Assembly (NCBI RefSeq): GCF_020723905.1
Contig: NZ_DYHZ01000001.1
Coordinates: 514,384 to 578,383 of the forward strand
Source: Anaerolinea thermophila
GTDB lineage: Bacteria > Chloroflexota > Anaerolineae > Anaerolineales > Anaerolineaceae
Direction: 5' to 3'
DNA: 64,000 nt
Part shown: positions 36,987-46,914 of the stretch, piece after piece
How the letters are laid out: the number at the start of each line of letters is the position of its first letter
Numbering within the stretch: the stretch's first letter is position 1
Translations under genes and position numbers: made by a program
The notes under the pieces: model-generated
What the model was told of the DNA's origin: nothing
What the model saw: only the letters and a program-made list of their open reading frames with translations
The model's database searches: none

Positions 36987-37916
36987 TTACTCTTCTCTGA
37001 ACAACCGGTTTGCCACCCGGGCAAAGAACCACACCATCAGCAACAACACTACCGAAACCGCGGCTGCGTAGCCCATTTCGTAGCGGAAAAAGCCGTAATC
37101 CTCAATGTGATTGACAATCAATTGCCCGGCATACTGCGGGGTAGGATTGCTTCCTGAGAGGGTCACCCCGATGGATCCCGCCTGGAAGGTGGCAACGATT
37201 GCCATGACCGCTCCAAAGAGCATTTGCGGTTTCATCGAAGGAATGGTGATATAGATGATTTCCTGAAAGCGGTTGCGAATGCCATCAATACTGCCTGCCT
37301 CATACAGTTCGGGATTGATCTCGAGAATCCCCGCCAGCATGGCTAAGAACCCCACCCCCATGCTGCTCCACAGAGTCACAATGATCATGATAGGCATGAG
37401 GTAATGGGGAGACTGCAACCACTGAATCGGCTCTTGAATAAGATTGAGGCTGAGCAGGAAACTGTTGAGATAGCCGGTCTGATCCCCGCTGAACAGCGCC
37501 TGCCATACTACCGTCATCGCCACTCCTGCCGTCATGGAAGGAGAGTAAAGAATCAACGCAAAAATGGTGCGAGGCACTTTGGGCAATTGTGCCAGCATCC
37601 ACGCCAGGATGAAGGAAAGCAGGTATCCCCCCGGTCCTACAAGGACAGCAAACTGGATCGTATTAGGGAGGACATACCGCATGAAGATATCATCCTGTGT
37701 CAACAGGGTGATATAGTTCTTTAAGGCAAGGAAATGCGGCGGCTGAATCGTATCGAAGAAGGTAAAGGAGAGCAAAATGGCAACCAGCACCGGCACCGCG
37801 ATAAAAATCAGGAACATCAGCGCATACCCGGACACAAATCCATAGGCACTGGCTTCTTTCATCCACCACTTTTTGAGCGAAAGCACGAGAGAAGATTGAG
37901 ATTTAGCGGTTTGCAT
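36987..37916 (-). CDS. Carbohydrate ABC transporter permease (MalF-like), set 1
   Basis: A 309-residue protein with a hydrophilic N terminus ([18 protein letters not shown]) and six helices. The EAA-type loop is [20 protein letters not shown] with the usual Gly three residues after the acidic pair. It overlaps the end of the giant solute-binding protein gene by 14 bp, so that protein is the likely partner of this permease pair. Confidence 0.9.
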   Translation of the reverse strand: MQTAKSQSSLVLSLKKWWMKEASAYGFVSGYALMFLIFIAVPVLVAILLSFTFFDTIQPPHFLALKNYITLLTQDDIFMRYVLPNTIQFAVLVGPGGYLLSFILAWMLAQLPKVPRTIFALILYSPSMTAGVAMTVVWQALFSGDQTGYLNSFLLSLNLIQEPIQWLQSPHYLMPIMIIVTLWSSMGVGFLAMLAGILEINPELYEAGSIDGIRNRFQEIIYITIPSMKPQMLFGAVMAIVATFQAGSIGVTLSGSNPTPQYAGQLIVNHIEDYGFFRYEMGYAAAVSVVLLLMVWFFARVANRLFREE

Positions 37917-40785
37917 TCTCCATCCAGCCTTTCACAGTTTCAATGGTGGGAACTTTGATTTCCCTGACCCGCACGCCGTTTTGAATGTACCCAAACTCTT
38001 CCATTTTGCGCAAAATCTCGCGGTTAATCACAATGACGGCGTTATCAATTGCCACGCGGGGATTGGCGCCATCAAAGACGATGCGATTCCAGACATTGCT
38101 CAACTCACGTTCCTGCATGTAACTTCCCGGCAGTTTCACCGGTTCCTGCAACCACTGCCACTGTTCCAGGATCACTTCTTTATGCTCTTCAGGAATGGGC
38201 AGGGCTTTGAAGGCTTCCAGATTGGCGGAATTCCACAGGTATTCCAGCCCGTAGTTGAGGATCAACTCCTGCTGGAAGGACTTCTGCGTCTCGGTGGACA
38301 TCCACCATTTAAGGAACGCCCACGACTCCGCCGGTTTATCGGTATCGGCAAACATGATACAGGCTTGCGCAGATCCGGTAGCGTAGCGCAGTTGCCTGCC
38401 ATCAGGCAACACTGTAGCCGGGTAAAGACTCATCCCCCATAAACCGTCAATCTCCGGTGCTGCGGTGAGTAGTTTGATATACGTCTCAAAGTTGGAAATG
38501 CCAATCGGGATACTGCCGTAACGGAAGCGGTCGTAAAAATTGGCAGTGGTGAGGGGCATGCCGTAAATCGTGAAACTCTCCGCCATGAAGCGGATGGCGT
38601 TAATGGCTTCCTCTGTACCCAGACCCGACATACCGTCCGGGGTGTACAGTTGCGCGCCATGGTTGAAAATATAGGGTGCGGTGACCAGATACCCCTTCAA
38701 CCCTGCGCCGCTGGAGAGGGGTGTATTGTAGTTCAAACCATAACGCTGAAGTTCGGGGAGAATTTCAATCACTTCCTGCCAGGTCTGGGGGATGGGCAAG
38801 CCCAGTGACCCCATCACATCGCGGCGGTAATACGTCACCCAGAAATCCTGCGTTTCCGGAATGGCATATACCGAATCATCAATGATGTATGAAAGCAATG
38901 AGCCGGGTGAATAAATGCGAATGAAAGCGTCAAAATCATCGAACGAACGCAAATCATACAGTGCGTTGCGGATGGCAAGTTCGTAAGGAATATTGGTGCT
39001 GATGCCCAGCGCCACATCCGGTTGAATCCCCGCGGCAACCGCCAGTGCCAGTTTGGACTCGTTAGGCATAATTGCAAATCTCACCTTAATGCCGGTTTGG
39101 GGAGTAAACTGCTGATCTGCCAGCGTCTGCATTAAGTCCACATACTGGCGGGGACGGTTGACCCAGACTTCAATCTCATCTTCCCCGGCACCAATGGATT
39201 GATAGGGCACCGGCTGGAAAGAATGGATAAAGCGTTTGACTCCTTCCACCAGAGAAGTGGTCACCGGAATGTTCACCGGTTGGGGCGGGTTATCGGGGGA
39301 ATGAATGTAAATTTTATCGAGGGTAAGAGGCTGGGACTGGAGCGAGGGCAAAATGCTCCCCAGCAACTGCGCCGCCGAGCCGGTGCCTTCCGAAAAACGG
39401 TTGAGGCGAATGGGCATTTTATCGGGATCCTGGGCCAGAAAACGGATGTTCTCAATCGCCATCTGATACGCCAGCAGTTCCTGCGAGCGCACCCCCCGGT
39501 TGATTTGGCTGAGCACATGCACATCCGCTTCAAGATCCGCGGCAATGGCAAGCAAACGCTCGCGGAGGTCAGGGATGTAATCGCTCATGTTCCATTCTTT
39601 GTACACATCCACCTGATTGCCAGTCAGGCGTTTGATTTCAAGGGAAAGGTCATTGATATCCAGCAGGACTTTCCGGATTTTTTCAATGGCTTGCACGTAG
39701 GGCGAAACCGTGACCTCAATCCCTAAAACATGGGTGCCCTGGGTCAAGAAGATGTTGTAAGGCGCCTCTCCCCCAAGGGTCAGGTACTCCCAATCCGAAG
39801 TATAGGGGAAAGGAACGGCGCTCAATTCATCAAATAAAACCTGATCGTCCAGTGTAATTTTCCGAAAAGAGGTGAAGTTGCTTTTGGTATTCTGTAATGC
39901 CCGGAAGGTGATCTGATACATCCCTTCCTGAGGCACAGAGAACTCATAGTACACAGCACTCCCACTGCGCACCCACGAGTCCCCGCCTAGAGCATTGAGA
40001 AGCAAACGATAGGTATCGTAAGGAGTTACCCCAAGGCTGCGGTTATTCACCGGGCGCACAGCGGTATCGTTTTTGAAAGAGGGAAATTCCGCTTCCAGTT
40101 CAATCAGCACCCGCGAGGAGGCGGGAGAGGAATGGCTTTGAAGATATTGCGCATACGAAGGATAGGGCTGGAAAGGCTCCAGATAAATGCTCCCCAGTAG
40201 CATGGATTCTTTCGTCATACGAAAATCAACCGTATGCTTCCCTGCGCTCAAGACTATGCGAAGCGGATATTTGTGGCTGAATGCGGCATCACGCAGGGGG
40301 ACTTTTGTCCAGCGGATGAAGCGCTGTTGGGGAATGAGAATCTCATTACCATAACGATCCAGCGGGAAGCGATCGCTCGTGTTCTGGTAAAAGAGCGGGA
40401 AGACCACCCGGCGTGCCTCCGGGAGCGGGAAATCTCCATCTACCTGTAAAGAGCCTTCCGGAGGATTGACAGTCAAGTCACCCACTGCTGCCATGTCAAA
40501 CCAGACCGTATATTCCCCTTCTCTGGGTATGGTTACATCGAAGGTTACACGGTCGCCAGTTTGCACATAGACGGCGGGCTTGGAATATGTTCGGGCTTCC
40601 GGACGACTGGTTAATGAGCGTCCGAAGGAATCGGCGCGAATCTCAATCGTCCCGGGCACAGCCTGGGCTGGTTGCCAGCCGGCTGAAGTTGCCGCCATCA
40701 CCGGGGAATGGCTAACAGGCACCAGCATGCCCAGCATCAGTATCAGGGAGAAGAGAATGCGTCCAATCGTTTTTTTCATCAGCAT
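37903..40785 (-). CDS. Giant extracellular solute-binding protein with N-terminal beta-sandwich domains
   Basis: A 960-residue secreted protein. The signal peptide ends near [10 protein letters not shown] (residues 1-32). Two beta-sandwich, carbohydrate-binding-like regions occur around residues 40-210 ([40 protein letters not shown]) and 225-390 ([19 protein letters not shown]). A helical linker follows to about 540. The C-terminal 400 residues are a type-1 sugar-binding fold ([56 protein letters not shown]). Ordinary SBPs have 400-450 residues, so this one is more than twice as long. No lipobox is visible; it could be anchored by the N-terminal helix. Confidence 0.85.
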   Translation of the reverse strand: MLMKKTIGRILFSLILMLGMLVPVSHSPVMAATSAGWQPAQAVPGTIEIRADSFGRSLTSRPEARTYSKPAVYVQTGDRVTFDVTIPREGEYTVWFDMAAVGDLTVNPPEGSLQVDGDFPLPEARRVVFPLFYQNTSDRFPLDRYGNEILIPQQRFIRWTKVPLRDAAFSHKYPLRIVLSAGKHTVDFRMTKESMLLGSIYLEPFQPYPSYAQYLQSHSSPASSRVLIELEAEFPSFKNDTAVRPVNNRSLGVTPYDTYRLLLNALGGDSWVRSGSAVYYEFSVPQEGMYQITFRALQNTKSNFTSFRKITLDDQVLFDELSAVPFPYTSDWEYLTLGGEAPYNIFLTQGTHVLGIEVTVSPYVQAIEKIRKVLLDINDLSLEIKRLTGNQVDVYKEWNMSDYIPDLRERLLAIAADLEADVHVLSQINRGVRSQELLAYQMAIENIRFLAQDPDKMPIRLNRFSEGTGSAAQLLGSILPSLQSQPLTLDKIYIHSPDNPPQPVNIPVTTSLVEGVKRFIHSFQPVPYQSIGAGEDEIEVWVNRPRQYVDLMQTLADQQFTPQTGIKVRFAIMPNESKLALAVAAGIQPDVALGISTNIPYELAIRNALYDLRSFDDFDAFIRIYSPGSLLSYIIDDSVYAIPETQDFWVTYYRRDVMGSLGLPIPQTWQEVIEILPELQRYGLNYNTPLSSGAGLKGYLVTAPYIFNHGAQLYTPDGMSGLGTEEAINAIRFMAESFTIYGMPLTTANFYDRFRYGSIPIGISNFETYIKLLTAAPEIDGLWGMSLYPATVLPDGRQLRYATGSAQACIMFADTDKPAESWAFLKWWMSTETQKSFQQELILNYGLEYLWNSANLEAFKALPIPEEHKEVILEQWQWLQEPVKLPGSYMQERELSNVWNRIVFDGANPRVAIDNAVIVINREILRKMEEFGYIQNGVRVREIKVPTIETVKGWMENANR

Positions 40786-40815
40786 AGCCCGGCCCCATCC
40801 ATCGGCTGTTGAGGA

Positions 40816-40870
40816 AGACCGCCATACCCTTCAGGCTCTCCGGCAGAGCGTCGTCCGGGCATGGCGGTCT
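40816..40870 (-). promoter_or_regulatory. Large intergenic hairpin between the two solute-binding protein genes
   Basis: A perfect 10-bp stem (AGACCGCCAT at 40816-40825 and ATGGCGGTCT at 40861-40870) encloses a smaller GCTCT/AGAGC hairpin. There is no T-run after it on the minus strand, so it is more likely an mRNA-stabilising or processing element behind the first SBP gene than a full terminator. Confidence 0.55.
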
Positions 40871-40940
40871 CCATGATGAACCCCTTGGGTCAGGAATGAA
40901 AGGTTATCTTTCCGAGGGGGTGGACAGTTCCGCACCTGCC

Positions 40941-42389
40941 TTACTTGAGGCTGGCTTCCACCTCGGCTTTGGCATCGGCAAGGATCTTATTGGCGAATTC
41001 CTCCAGTTTTGCGGCATAGTCCTCATACTTGAACTTGCCCTCACTGGCGAAGTTGAACATGTACCACATGTTCACATCTTTGTCCTCGCCAATATCAATG
41101 CCCGGTTTGCCTTCCCAGCGCGCCTGAATGTACCCCGGGATGATCTTCGCCAGCGATTCAACCAAACTGGCATCCAGATTGTCCAGCGCAGCATTGACAC
41201 CGGGTTTATCCACAAATTCGCGGTACAGCGCCAGCGAGGCATCGTCCATCGCCACGGGCATCTTGGGAGCAGACCCCATTGCTTTGGCTAACTCGGCTTC
41301 CTTGGCATAGGCTTCGGAAGAGAAAGTCATCCACTTGGCAAACTTATAGGCTTCTTCCAGATTCTTGGTGGTCTTGGAAACTGCCATGATGTCCATCACC
41401 AGTGCCTGGGTACCGCCTGGAATGCCAACGAAGTCCCAGTTAAAGGTGGCGTTCTGGACAAAGTAAGGCAGGCTCCAGCCGCCTTCCCAGCGCACACCCA
41501 CTTCCTGATTCAGGAAGAGTTCCCACGGACCCTGCGATTTGAAGTTGGCTTTCTGCTCGTCGGTCAAGCCCTGCCAGGTGTAGGGTTTCAGTTCAGCGAC
41601 CTTGGCGATTGCCTCTTTGAACGCGGCAGAGTTGTAATTCATCTTGGTGCCATCGAACGAGAACCACTTCAGGTTCGGATCCACAGTGTGTGGATACCAG
41701 CCCAGGACAAATTCCATCTCATCCAGACCCAGGATACCCTTGGCAGGATTGTTGAGCGCAGTCACTGCGGCAAAGAAATCTTCCGGAGACACACCATATT
41801 CGGGGGCATCCAGGTTAGCGGCTTCGAAGAGATCCTTGTTAACAAAGTAACCCATGATGAACTGTGCAGCAGGCAGACCCAGCACCTTTCCACCATAGGT
41901 TACACCATCTTTCAGCACCTGCGGGACATTCGCCCAGTCGGAATCGTCCTTGACCAGATCGGTGATGTCAGCCACCCAGCCGTTCTTTACGTACAGGGGC
42001 ATGTTGTTTGCCATGAACACATCAGGCAGTTCGCCTTTGGCGGCATAGGCATTAAGGTTGGCGTCCCAGCCGCCCTCTGCAGACATATCCACGAACTCAA
42101 TGGTCACGTGGGGATTCATCTCCATGTAGGCTTTGACCAACTGGCGCTGAATGTTATTTTCCTCTTCCGTACCCAGGTTCCAGTTTGCATAGCGCAGGGT
42201 CACCGGTTGAGGGGCTTCTGTTGCAGTGGGTTCAGGGGTAGGGGGAACTTCGGTTGCGGTGGCTTCCACCTTGGGCGGCTCAGTCGGTTGAGGCGCCTCA
42301 GTGGGGGTGGCTTGCGGAGCACAGCCAATCAGGCTGGCAAGGAACATGGCAATGATTGCCAGAAAGATCCATTGTTTGGTGGTTTTCAT
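40941..42389 (-). CDS. Sugar ABC transporter solute-binding lipoprotein
   Basis: A 482-residue protein. The lipoprotein signal [20 protein letters not shown] ends in IGC with lipidated Cys23. A Pro/Thr/Glu-rich linker of about 40 residues follows. The mature domain ([40 protein letters not shown]) is a CUT1 type-1 fold sugar-binding protein. A strong AGAAGGAGAAG ribosome binding site precedes the ATG. It is upstream of a hairpin typical of highly expressed SBP genes. Either permease pair could be its partner. Confidence 0.92.
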   Translation of the reverse strand: MKTTKQWIFLAIIAMFLASLIGCAPQATPTEAPQPTEPPKVEATATEVPPTPEPTATEAPQPVTLRYANWNLGTEEENNIQRQLVKAYMEMNPHVTIEFVDMSAEGGWDANLNAYAAKGELPDVFMANNMPLYVKNGWVADITDLVKDDSDWANVPQVLKDGVTYGGKVLGLPAAQFIMGYFVNKDLFEAANLDAPEYGVSPEDFFAAVTALNNPAKGILGLDEMEFVLGWYPHTVDPNLKWFSFDGTKMNYNSAAFKEAIAKVAELKPYTWQGLTDEQKANFKSQGPWELFLNQEVGVRWEGGWSLPYFVQNATFNWDFVGIPGGTQALVMDIMAVSKTTKNLEEAYKFAKWMTFSSEAYAKEAELAKAMGSAPKMPVAMDDASLALYREFVDKPGVNAALDNLDASLVESLAKIIPGYIQARWEGKPGIDIGEDKDVNMWYMFNFASEGKFKYEDYAAKLEEFANKILADAKAEVEASLK

Positions 42390-42496
42390 ACGTTTTCTTC
42401 TCCTTCTGAAGGTTTACAAATAGTTGACAAATTACGACACCAGCGAAGAATATGGATCTCCTTCGATATACCAACCTCCTTTCCTGCACAAAACCA

Positions 42497-44944
42497 TCAT
42501 CTTTCTGTATCGCCCGCTGAAATTTCTTGCAGGCGGACATTGACATCCGATGACTCTGTCAGACGTCCTAACACAACCTCTACCACATGGTTCCTTCCAT
42601 CGGCAAAGGCGGGGATCAGATTGCCTTCCAGAGGCTCACCATCCACCATTATGGACTTCACACCACGATTCACATGTTCCGGATTCGTCACCCGAATCTC
42701 GTATTCCGCCTGGCGGAAACGCCGCCGCACGGTAAAACCATCCCAATCGGAAGGGATTGAAGGATCTACCAGCAAGCCCTCTTCCAGTGGGCGCACCCCC
42801 AGAATCCAGTGGGTTGCCATGCGGTGTAGCCACTGCGCCGAGCCGGTGTACCATGTCCACCCACCGCGCCCATAGTACTCGGATTGTGGTCCATCTACAT
42901 TCCCCGGGGTGACGTAGGGTTCTGCTTTGTATGTATCAATGTCGGCACTACGGTTGGGAGGGCAAATCTTTCGGTAGGCTTCATATGCCCGTTCGGGTTC
43001 TCCTGCCAGCGTATAAGCCCACACCGACCAGGTGGCGGCATGGGTATAAACACCGCCATTTTCGCGCAAGCCGGGTGCATAACGGGTCACATAGCCCACA
43101 TCCGGGCGGGGTTGGGTAAACGCCGGGTAATTCAACAGAGTGCCATAATCTTTGAGCAGGTAACGGGTAATCGAACCGATGACCTTGCGGGCGCGTTCCC
43201 CCTCTGCCATCCCGCTGATAATTGCCCAGATGTTGGGCATGAGGAAAATTTTGCCTTCTTCATTCTCATGCGAACCCAGCAACAGTCCGGCATCGGTAGT
43301 GGCTTGCAAATACCACTCGCCATCCCAGCCAAAACGGTTAAGGGCATCCTTAAGGCTGATGCGCACGTCCTCACAACGGCTGGCAAACCGTTCATCTCCA
43401 CGGCGCCGGGCTAATGGGATAAAGTTTCCCAGAATTACATAGAGAAACTCTGCAACCCAAAAACTTTCGCCCTTCAACAGGGTACCAACGGCGTTCAACC
43501 CATCGTTCCAGTCGTGATCGCCCATCAGTGGGATGCCACGCGGCGAAAAACGCGAGAAAGCGCGTTCGATGGCGCGTTTGCAGTGTTCATAGAGGGGTTC
43601 GGCGGGGGCATTCAGATAAGGGACAGGTTCATCCAGAATGGTGTAATCAGCAGTTTCCTTCAGATAGGCATCCAGGATGAAGGGCAACCAGAGTAAATCA
43701 TCCGAACAATTGGTGCGGGGACCCCCGCCACGGATGGAAAACCACCAGTGCAGAACATCCCCCTCAACAAACTGTTGAGCGGCGTGCATCAGTAACTGCT
43801 TGCGCGCAAAGGAGGGATCACCGACAAGGAAAATCTGGCTGTCCTGTAACTGATCGCGAAAGCCATACCCGGCAGAGACCTGATAAAAAGCCGACTTTCC
43901 CCACAGGCGGCAGGAAATGGCTTGATACTTCAGCCAGTAATTGGTCATGAAGTTAAGCGCCTGATCAGGAGTCTCCACATGCTCGGCATCCAAGAACCGT
44001 GACCAGAAAGCGCGCACCGCCTGGAAGGTCTGATGGCTGGCATCGACCGAAGTAAAACGGCGAATCAACGCAGTGACGTCTTCCCTGCCATCCTCTGCGG
44101 CACCCAGTGTAAATACCACCGTTCTGGACTGATGGGGCTCAAGAGTCACCGCCACCTGCAGGGAAGCAATGGCATCATGGAAACGCCCAACGCGACCGCA
44201 TAACTGCCCGGCATCCATCGCCGCAGGATGTTCTTCACTGCGGTACATTCCCAGAAAAGACTCTTTGTCGCAGTCAAAAGAAACCAGCGGCTCGCTGACC
44301 GCCATAAAGGCAGTATAGGGCCAGTTGATGTTGTTATATCGTCCATGCTCATCGGGAAAGCCCCACAGGTACTTGCGGGCAAACACTGCATTGAGCATGG
44401 TATCGGCAGAAGTGTCTATGAACAGTTTATGGAACTCACGATGTTCATCAGGCGCAAAGCCCAATGCCCACTCCGCATAGGAGGTGACATCCAGTTCACG
44501 CACAGCGTCGCCAGAATTGGTGAGGGTCAGTTGCAAAAACTCAACAGGAGCATCGGGGGCTACAAAAACTGTCAATTCACTGCGAATCCCATCAACAACC
44601 TGAATGAAACGGGAGTAACCCATGCCATGAACGGTCAGGAATTCATCATACGAACGCATCACCGGTTTAAAAGTCGCCGACCAGAAAGCACCGCTTTTCC
44701 GGTCGCGGATATACAGGTATTTCCCCCAGTTATCTTTGATCAAATCCTGAAACGAGCGGGTGATTCGGTTCTGTCCGGCATTGCCGCGCCAGGAATATCC
44801 CGAACCATTCTGGGAAATCATCAGACTGTAATCACCATTGCTGATAATGTTTCCCCACGGTCGCGGGGTAAACGGTGTGGTGATGCAGTATTCCCTGCCA
44901 TCATCAGAGAAGTAACCATATTTGCACTCAAATGGGTGGCTCAT
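42497..44944 (-). CDS. GH94-family glycoside phosphorylase
   Basis: An 815-residue cytoplasmic protein of normal GH94 length. The N terminus KYGYFSDDGREYCITTPFTP matches cellobiose/laminaribiose phosphorylases, while SGYSWRGNAGQNRITRSF resembles the phosphorylase-like domain of cyclic beta-1,2-glucan synthases. The catalytic Asp lies in the GDHDWNDGLN block around residues 476-484. GH94 enzymes split beta-glucosides with phosphate to glucose 1-phosphate. Known specificities include cellobiose, laminaribiose, cellobionate and beta-1,2-oligoglucans; the exact one is not decidable, though the locus suggests beta-1,2-linked substrates. It is the first gene of the locus, downstream of the operator. 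Confidence 0.88.
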   Translation of the reverse strand: MSHPFECKYGYFSDDGREYCITTPFTPRPWGNIISNGDYSLMISQNGSGYSWRGNAGQNRITRSFQDLIKDNWGKYLYIRDRKSGAFWSATFKPVMRSYDEFLTVHGMGYSRFIQVVDGIRSELTVFVAPDAPVEFLQLTLTNSGDAVRELDVTSYAEWALGFAPDEHREFHKLFIDTSADTMLNAVFARKYLWGFPDEHGRYNNINWPYTAFMAVSEPLVSFDCDKESFLGMYRSEEHPAAMDAGQLCGRVGRFHDAIASLQVAVTLEPHQSRTVVFTLGAAEDGREDVTALIRRFTSVDASHQTFQAVRAFWSRFLDAEHVETPDQALNFMTNYWLKYQAISCRLWGKSAFYQVSAGYGFRDQLQDSQIFLVGDPSFARKQLLMHAAQQFVEGDVLHWWFSIRGGGPRTNCSDDLLWLPFILDAYLKETADYTILDEPVPYLNAPAEPLYEHCKRAIERAFSRFSPRGIPLMGDHDWNDGLNAVGTLLKGESFWVAEFLYVILGNFIPLARRRGDERFASRCEDVRISLKDALNRFGWDGEWYLQATTDAGLLLGSHENEEGKIFLMPNIWAIISGMAEGERARKVIGSITRYLLKDYGTLLNYPAFTQPRPDVGYVTRYAPGLRENGGVYTHAATWSVWAYTLAGEPERAYEAYRKICPPNRSADIDTYKAEPYVTPGNVDGPQSEYYGRGGWTWYTGSAQWLHRMATHWILGVRPLEEGLLVDPSIPSDWDGFTVRRRFRQAEYEIRVTNPEHVNRGVKSIMVDGEPLEGNLIPAFADGRNHVVEVVLGRLTESSDVNVRLQEISAGDTER

Positions 44945-44979
44945 ATAGATGTATCCATTCTGTGCAGGCGTCAGACAGA

Positions 44980-44999
44980 AAAGTGAAACGTTTCACTTT
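44980..44999. promoter_or_regulatory. Perfect 20-bp LacI-type operator palindrome
   Basis: AAAGTGAAACGTTTCACTTT is a perfect inverted repeat with the central CpG typical of LacI-family operators. It lies 36 bp before the GH94 start and downstream of the candidate promoter, so a bound repressor would block elongation. No second copy was seen in the window. Confidence 0.8.
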
Positions 45000-45038
45000 T
45001 TTGTTTTTAAAATAAAGACACTTGAACCCTGTGCTTAT

Positions 45039-45067
45039 AGGGTATCACAGGTCGAAAGGCTTGTCAA
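45039..45067 (-). promoter_or_regulatory. Candidate promoter of the glycan-utilisation locus
   Basis: On the minus strand a perfect -35 TTGACA (45062-45067) is followed after 17 bp by TACCCT (45039-45044). The predicted start is near 45032, about 35 bp upstream of the operator and about 90 bp before the GH94 start codon. Confidence 0.5.
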
Positions 45068-45139
45068 TCTTTTTATCAGAAGTTGTTACACCAAACTTAA
45101 AGGTTTCCTTTACCAGACTTATCACGTCCGGATATAAAT

Positions 45140-46024
45140 CTACACTTTAAATCTCGGGACGTACTGTACCCCGGGTAATACCGTGACACTTCGCCACACT
45201 TTCTCAAAAGCGTCAACCGATTGTCTCAATTCCGCCTCCGTCCTGCCCGGGTGCGCCAGAATATCCTGCAGGGCTTCCACATACCCCTGCGGAAGAAGCG
45301 GGAATTCTGCAATCGTCTTCATCACCTGCTTATCACGGAGGAAATACCGTTCGTTGAGCGCAAAAAGTGCCTGCGTCAGGTTAGATGCAGCACGGGTCAG
45401 GCATCCTGTTGTGTTGTACACATCTCCCTGGGCGGCAAAAGCACGCGCGTGTAACAGGGTAAATTCTGCTGACCAGAGGGAATCGGCAATGATTTTTTGT
45501 TTCAGTTCAGGGGGGTAAATTGCTACTTCCTGCTTGAGATGGGCTATCCTGTTCTCAGGATCATACAGGGGAATACAAATCTGCGTTTCTGCCAGATAAA
45601 TCACACTGTAGAACCCGTAGGCGGGCTGCTGGTCGTAGTCGTGATGCACAATGCCCCGTCTGGCTTCGGCAATGGTACGCTGAACCTGGTCCAGATTGCG
45701 GTACAGAAAATCCACTTTGCCCTGCGGAGTGTGAATCCAGGCTCCGCCGTTGACCCATGCTCCCCATTCGTAGAAGCCGGTTACAGTGGCATTGCCGTTC
45801 TCTGCAACTTCCTGCGCCACAGCCCGAATGGCTTCAATAGAAAAGGGCGATGCTTCGGCATAATACAGCCCGATATCCATATCTGAGGCTTCGTGAAAGG
45901 TCCCGCTGGCATAAGATCCCCCCAGCACAACGGCTAAAACCCCTTCAATAGAACTGAGGCGATCCACCAGATATTCCAGCAGTTGCTGCTTTTGTGGAGG
46001 AAGAGAGGATAACGGGAAAGACAC
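45140..46024 (-). CDS. Nucleotidyltransferase-fold protein with C-terminal DUF4037-like helical region
   Basis: A 294-residue protein from a GTG start. The N-terminal Pol-beta-type core has GGSYASGTFHEASDMDIGLY, with Gly35-Gly-Ser and the metal-binding pair Asp48/Asp50. The C-terminal helical region (SLWSAEFTLLHARAFAAQGD, LTRAASNLTQALFALNERYF) resembles the substrate-recognition helices of antibiotic nucleotidyltransferases and DUF4037 proteins. Family members transfer NMP to small molecules, proteins or RNA. The substrate is unknown. It is monocistronic, about 90 bp divergent from the RNA methyltransferase gene, and not paired with a HEPN gene. Confidence 0.8.
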   Translation of the reverse strand: MSFPLSSLPPQKQQLLEYLVDRLSSIEGVLAVVLGGSYASGTFHEASDMDIGLYYAEASPFSIEAIRAVAQEVAENGNATVTGFYEWGAWVNGGAWIHTPQGKVDFLYRNLDQVQRTIAEARRGIVHHDYDQQPAYGFYSVIYLAETQICIPLYDPENRIAHLKQEVAIYPPELKQKIIADSLWSAEFTLLHARAFAAQGDVYNTTGCLTRAASNLTQALFALNERYFLRDKQVMKTIAEFPLLPQGYVEALQDILAHPGRTEAELRQSVDAFEKVWRSVTVLPGVQYVPRFKV

Positions 46025-46104
46025 GGCAAAACCTTCTCCTGTAATTTGAACCGTTTCTCTCTCAGTTTACCGCAATTTTCCCCATCTTCCCGGTAGAAAA
46101 AGGG

Positions 46105-46110
46105 TAAAAT
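46105..46110 (+). promoter_or_regulatory. Possible -10 element of a leaderless message
   Basis: TAAAAT ends 6 bp before the GTG start at 46117, and no ribosome binding site is present. This is the spacing expected for a leaderless transcript. No -35 box is evident. Confidence 0.3.
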
Positions 46111-46116
46111 CGTTTT

Positions 46117-46914
46117 GTGCCTGTTGAGAAGATCACCTCCATTCACAATCCGCGCATTCAAACCATTCGCGCTTTGCTCAACCGCCGGGAAGAACGCCGC
46201 GAACGCGGATGGTTTGTTGCCGAAGGCGTGCGTCTGGTAGAAGAGGGCGTGCAAGCCGGCTGGCAGGCGGTGATGGCGGTGTATTCTGCCGATCTCTCGC
46301 CGCGCGGGCAAGCCCTGCTCCCTGCCCTTGCCGCCCGGGGCGCCGAAGTATTCGAGGTGCCTTCTTCCCTCTTGAAACAGGTTTCGGATACCGAAACCCC
46401 CCAGGGCATTCTGACCGTCTTTGTCCGCCGTCCCTGTGCCACCCCCGATCCACTTGATTTTGTGGTGATTGCCGACAATCTGCGCGACCCGGGCAACCTG
46501 GGCACTTTACTGCGTTCGGCGGCGGCGGCAGGCGCGCAAATGGTCTGGCTGACCCCCGGCACTGTGGACGCTTTTTCCCCCAAAGTGCTGAGGGCTGGTA
46601 TGGGAGCGCACTTCCGTTTACCCGTTCAAGAAGTCTCCCTGGAATGGCTGAAAGATTTTCGCTCAGCACACCCCGCAATGCAGTTCTATCTGGCGGAAGC
46701 CGAGACCGGCATCCCCTGCTGGGAAGCCGACCTGACCCAGCCGCTGGCGCTGGTGATCGGCGGAGAAGCGGAAGGCGCCAGTCCGGCAATGCGCGACCTG
46801 GTGGATGAATGTCTCACCATTCCCATGCCCGGTAAGAGCGAATCGCTCAATGCGGCAGTAGCCGCAGGAATTTTGCTGTTTGAAGTGGTACGACAAAGGA
46901 GATCAGCACCATGA
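46117..46914 (+). CDS. TrmH/SpoU-family RNA 2'-O-methyltransferase
   Basis: A 265-residue protein from a GTG start. The N-terminal substrate-binding domain has ITSIHNPRIQTIRALLNRRE and GWFVAEGVRLVEEGVQAGW. The SPOUT motifs are DNLRDPGNLGTLLRSAAAAG (motif 1 with the catalytic Arg), LALVIGGEAEGASPAMRD (motif 2) and IPMPGKSESLNAAVAAGILL (motif 3). It methylates a ribose in rRNA or tRNA, target unknown. The next gene overlaps it by 4 bp. Confidence 0.93.
   Translation: MPVEKITSIHNPRIQTIRALLNRREERRERGWFVAEGVRLVEEGVQAGWQAVMAVYSADLSPRGQALLPALAARGAEVFEVPSSLLKQVSDTETPQGILTVFVRRPCATPDPLDFVVIADNLRDPGNLGTLLRSAAAAGAQMVWLTPGTVDAFSPKVLRAGMGAHFRLPVQEVSLEWLKDFRSAHPAMQFYLAEAETGIPCWEADLTQPLALVIGGEAEGASPAMRDLVDECLTIPMPGKSESLNAAVAAGILLFEVVRQRRSAP

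Noticed and set aside
42298..42546. 82-residue minus-strand frame between the GH94 and SBP genes
   Set aside because: It overlaps both the SBP signal-peptide region in another frame and the GH94 end, and has no recognisable features. An AGGAGG-like sequence at about 42475 has no suitably placed start codon.
45140..46024. Possible MNT antitoxin partner for the HEPN-like protein
   Set aside because: The nucleotidyltransferase is about 12 kb away, on the other strand, larger than MNT antitoxins and has a C-terminal helical domain. There is no operon link.
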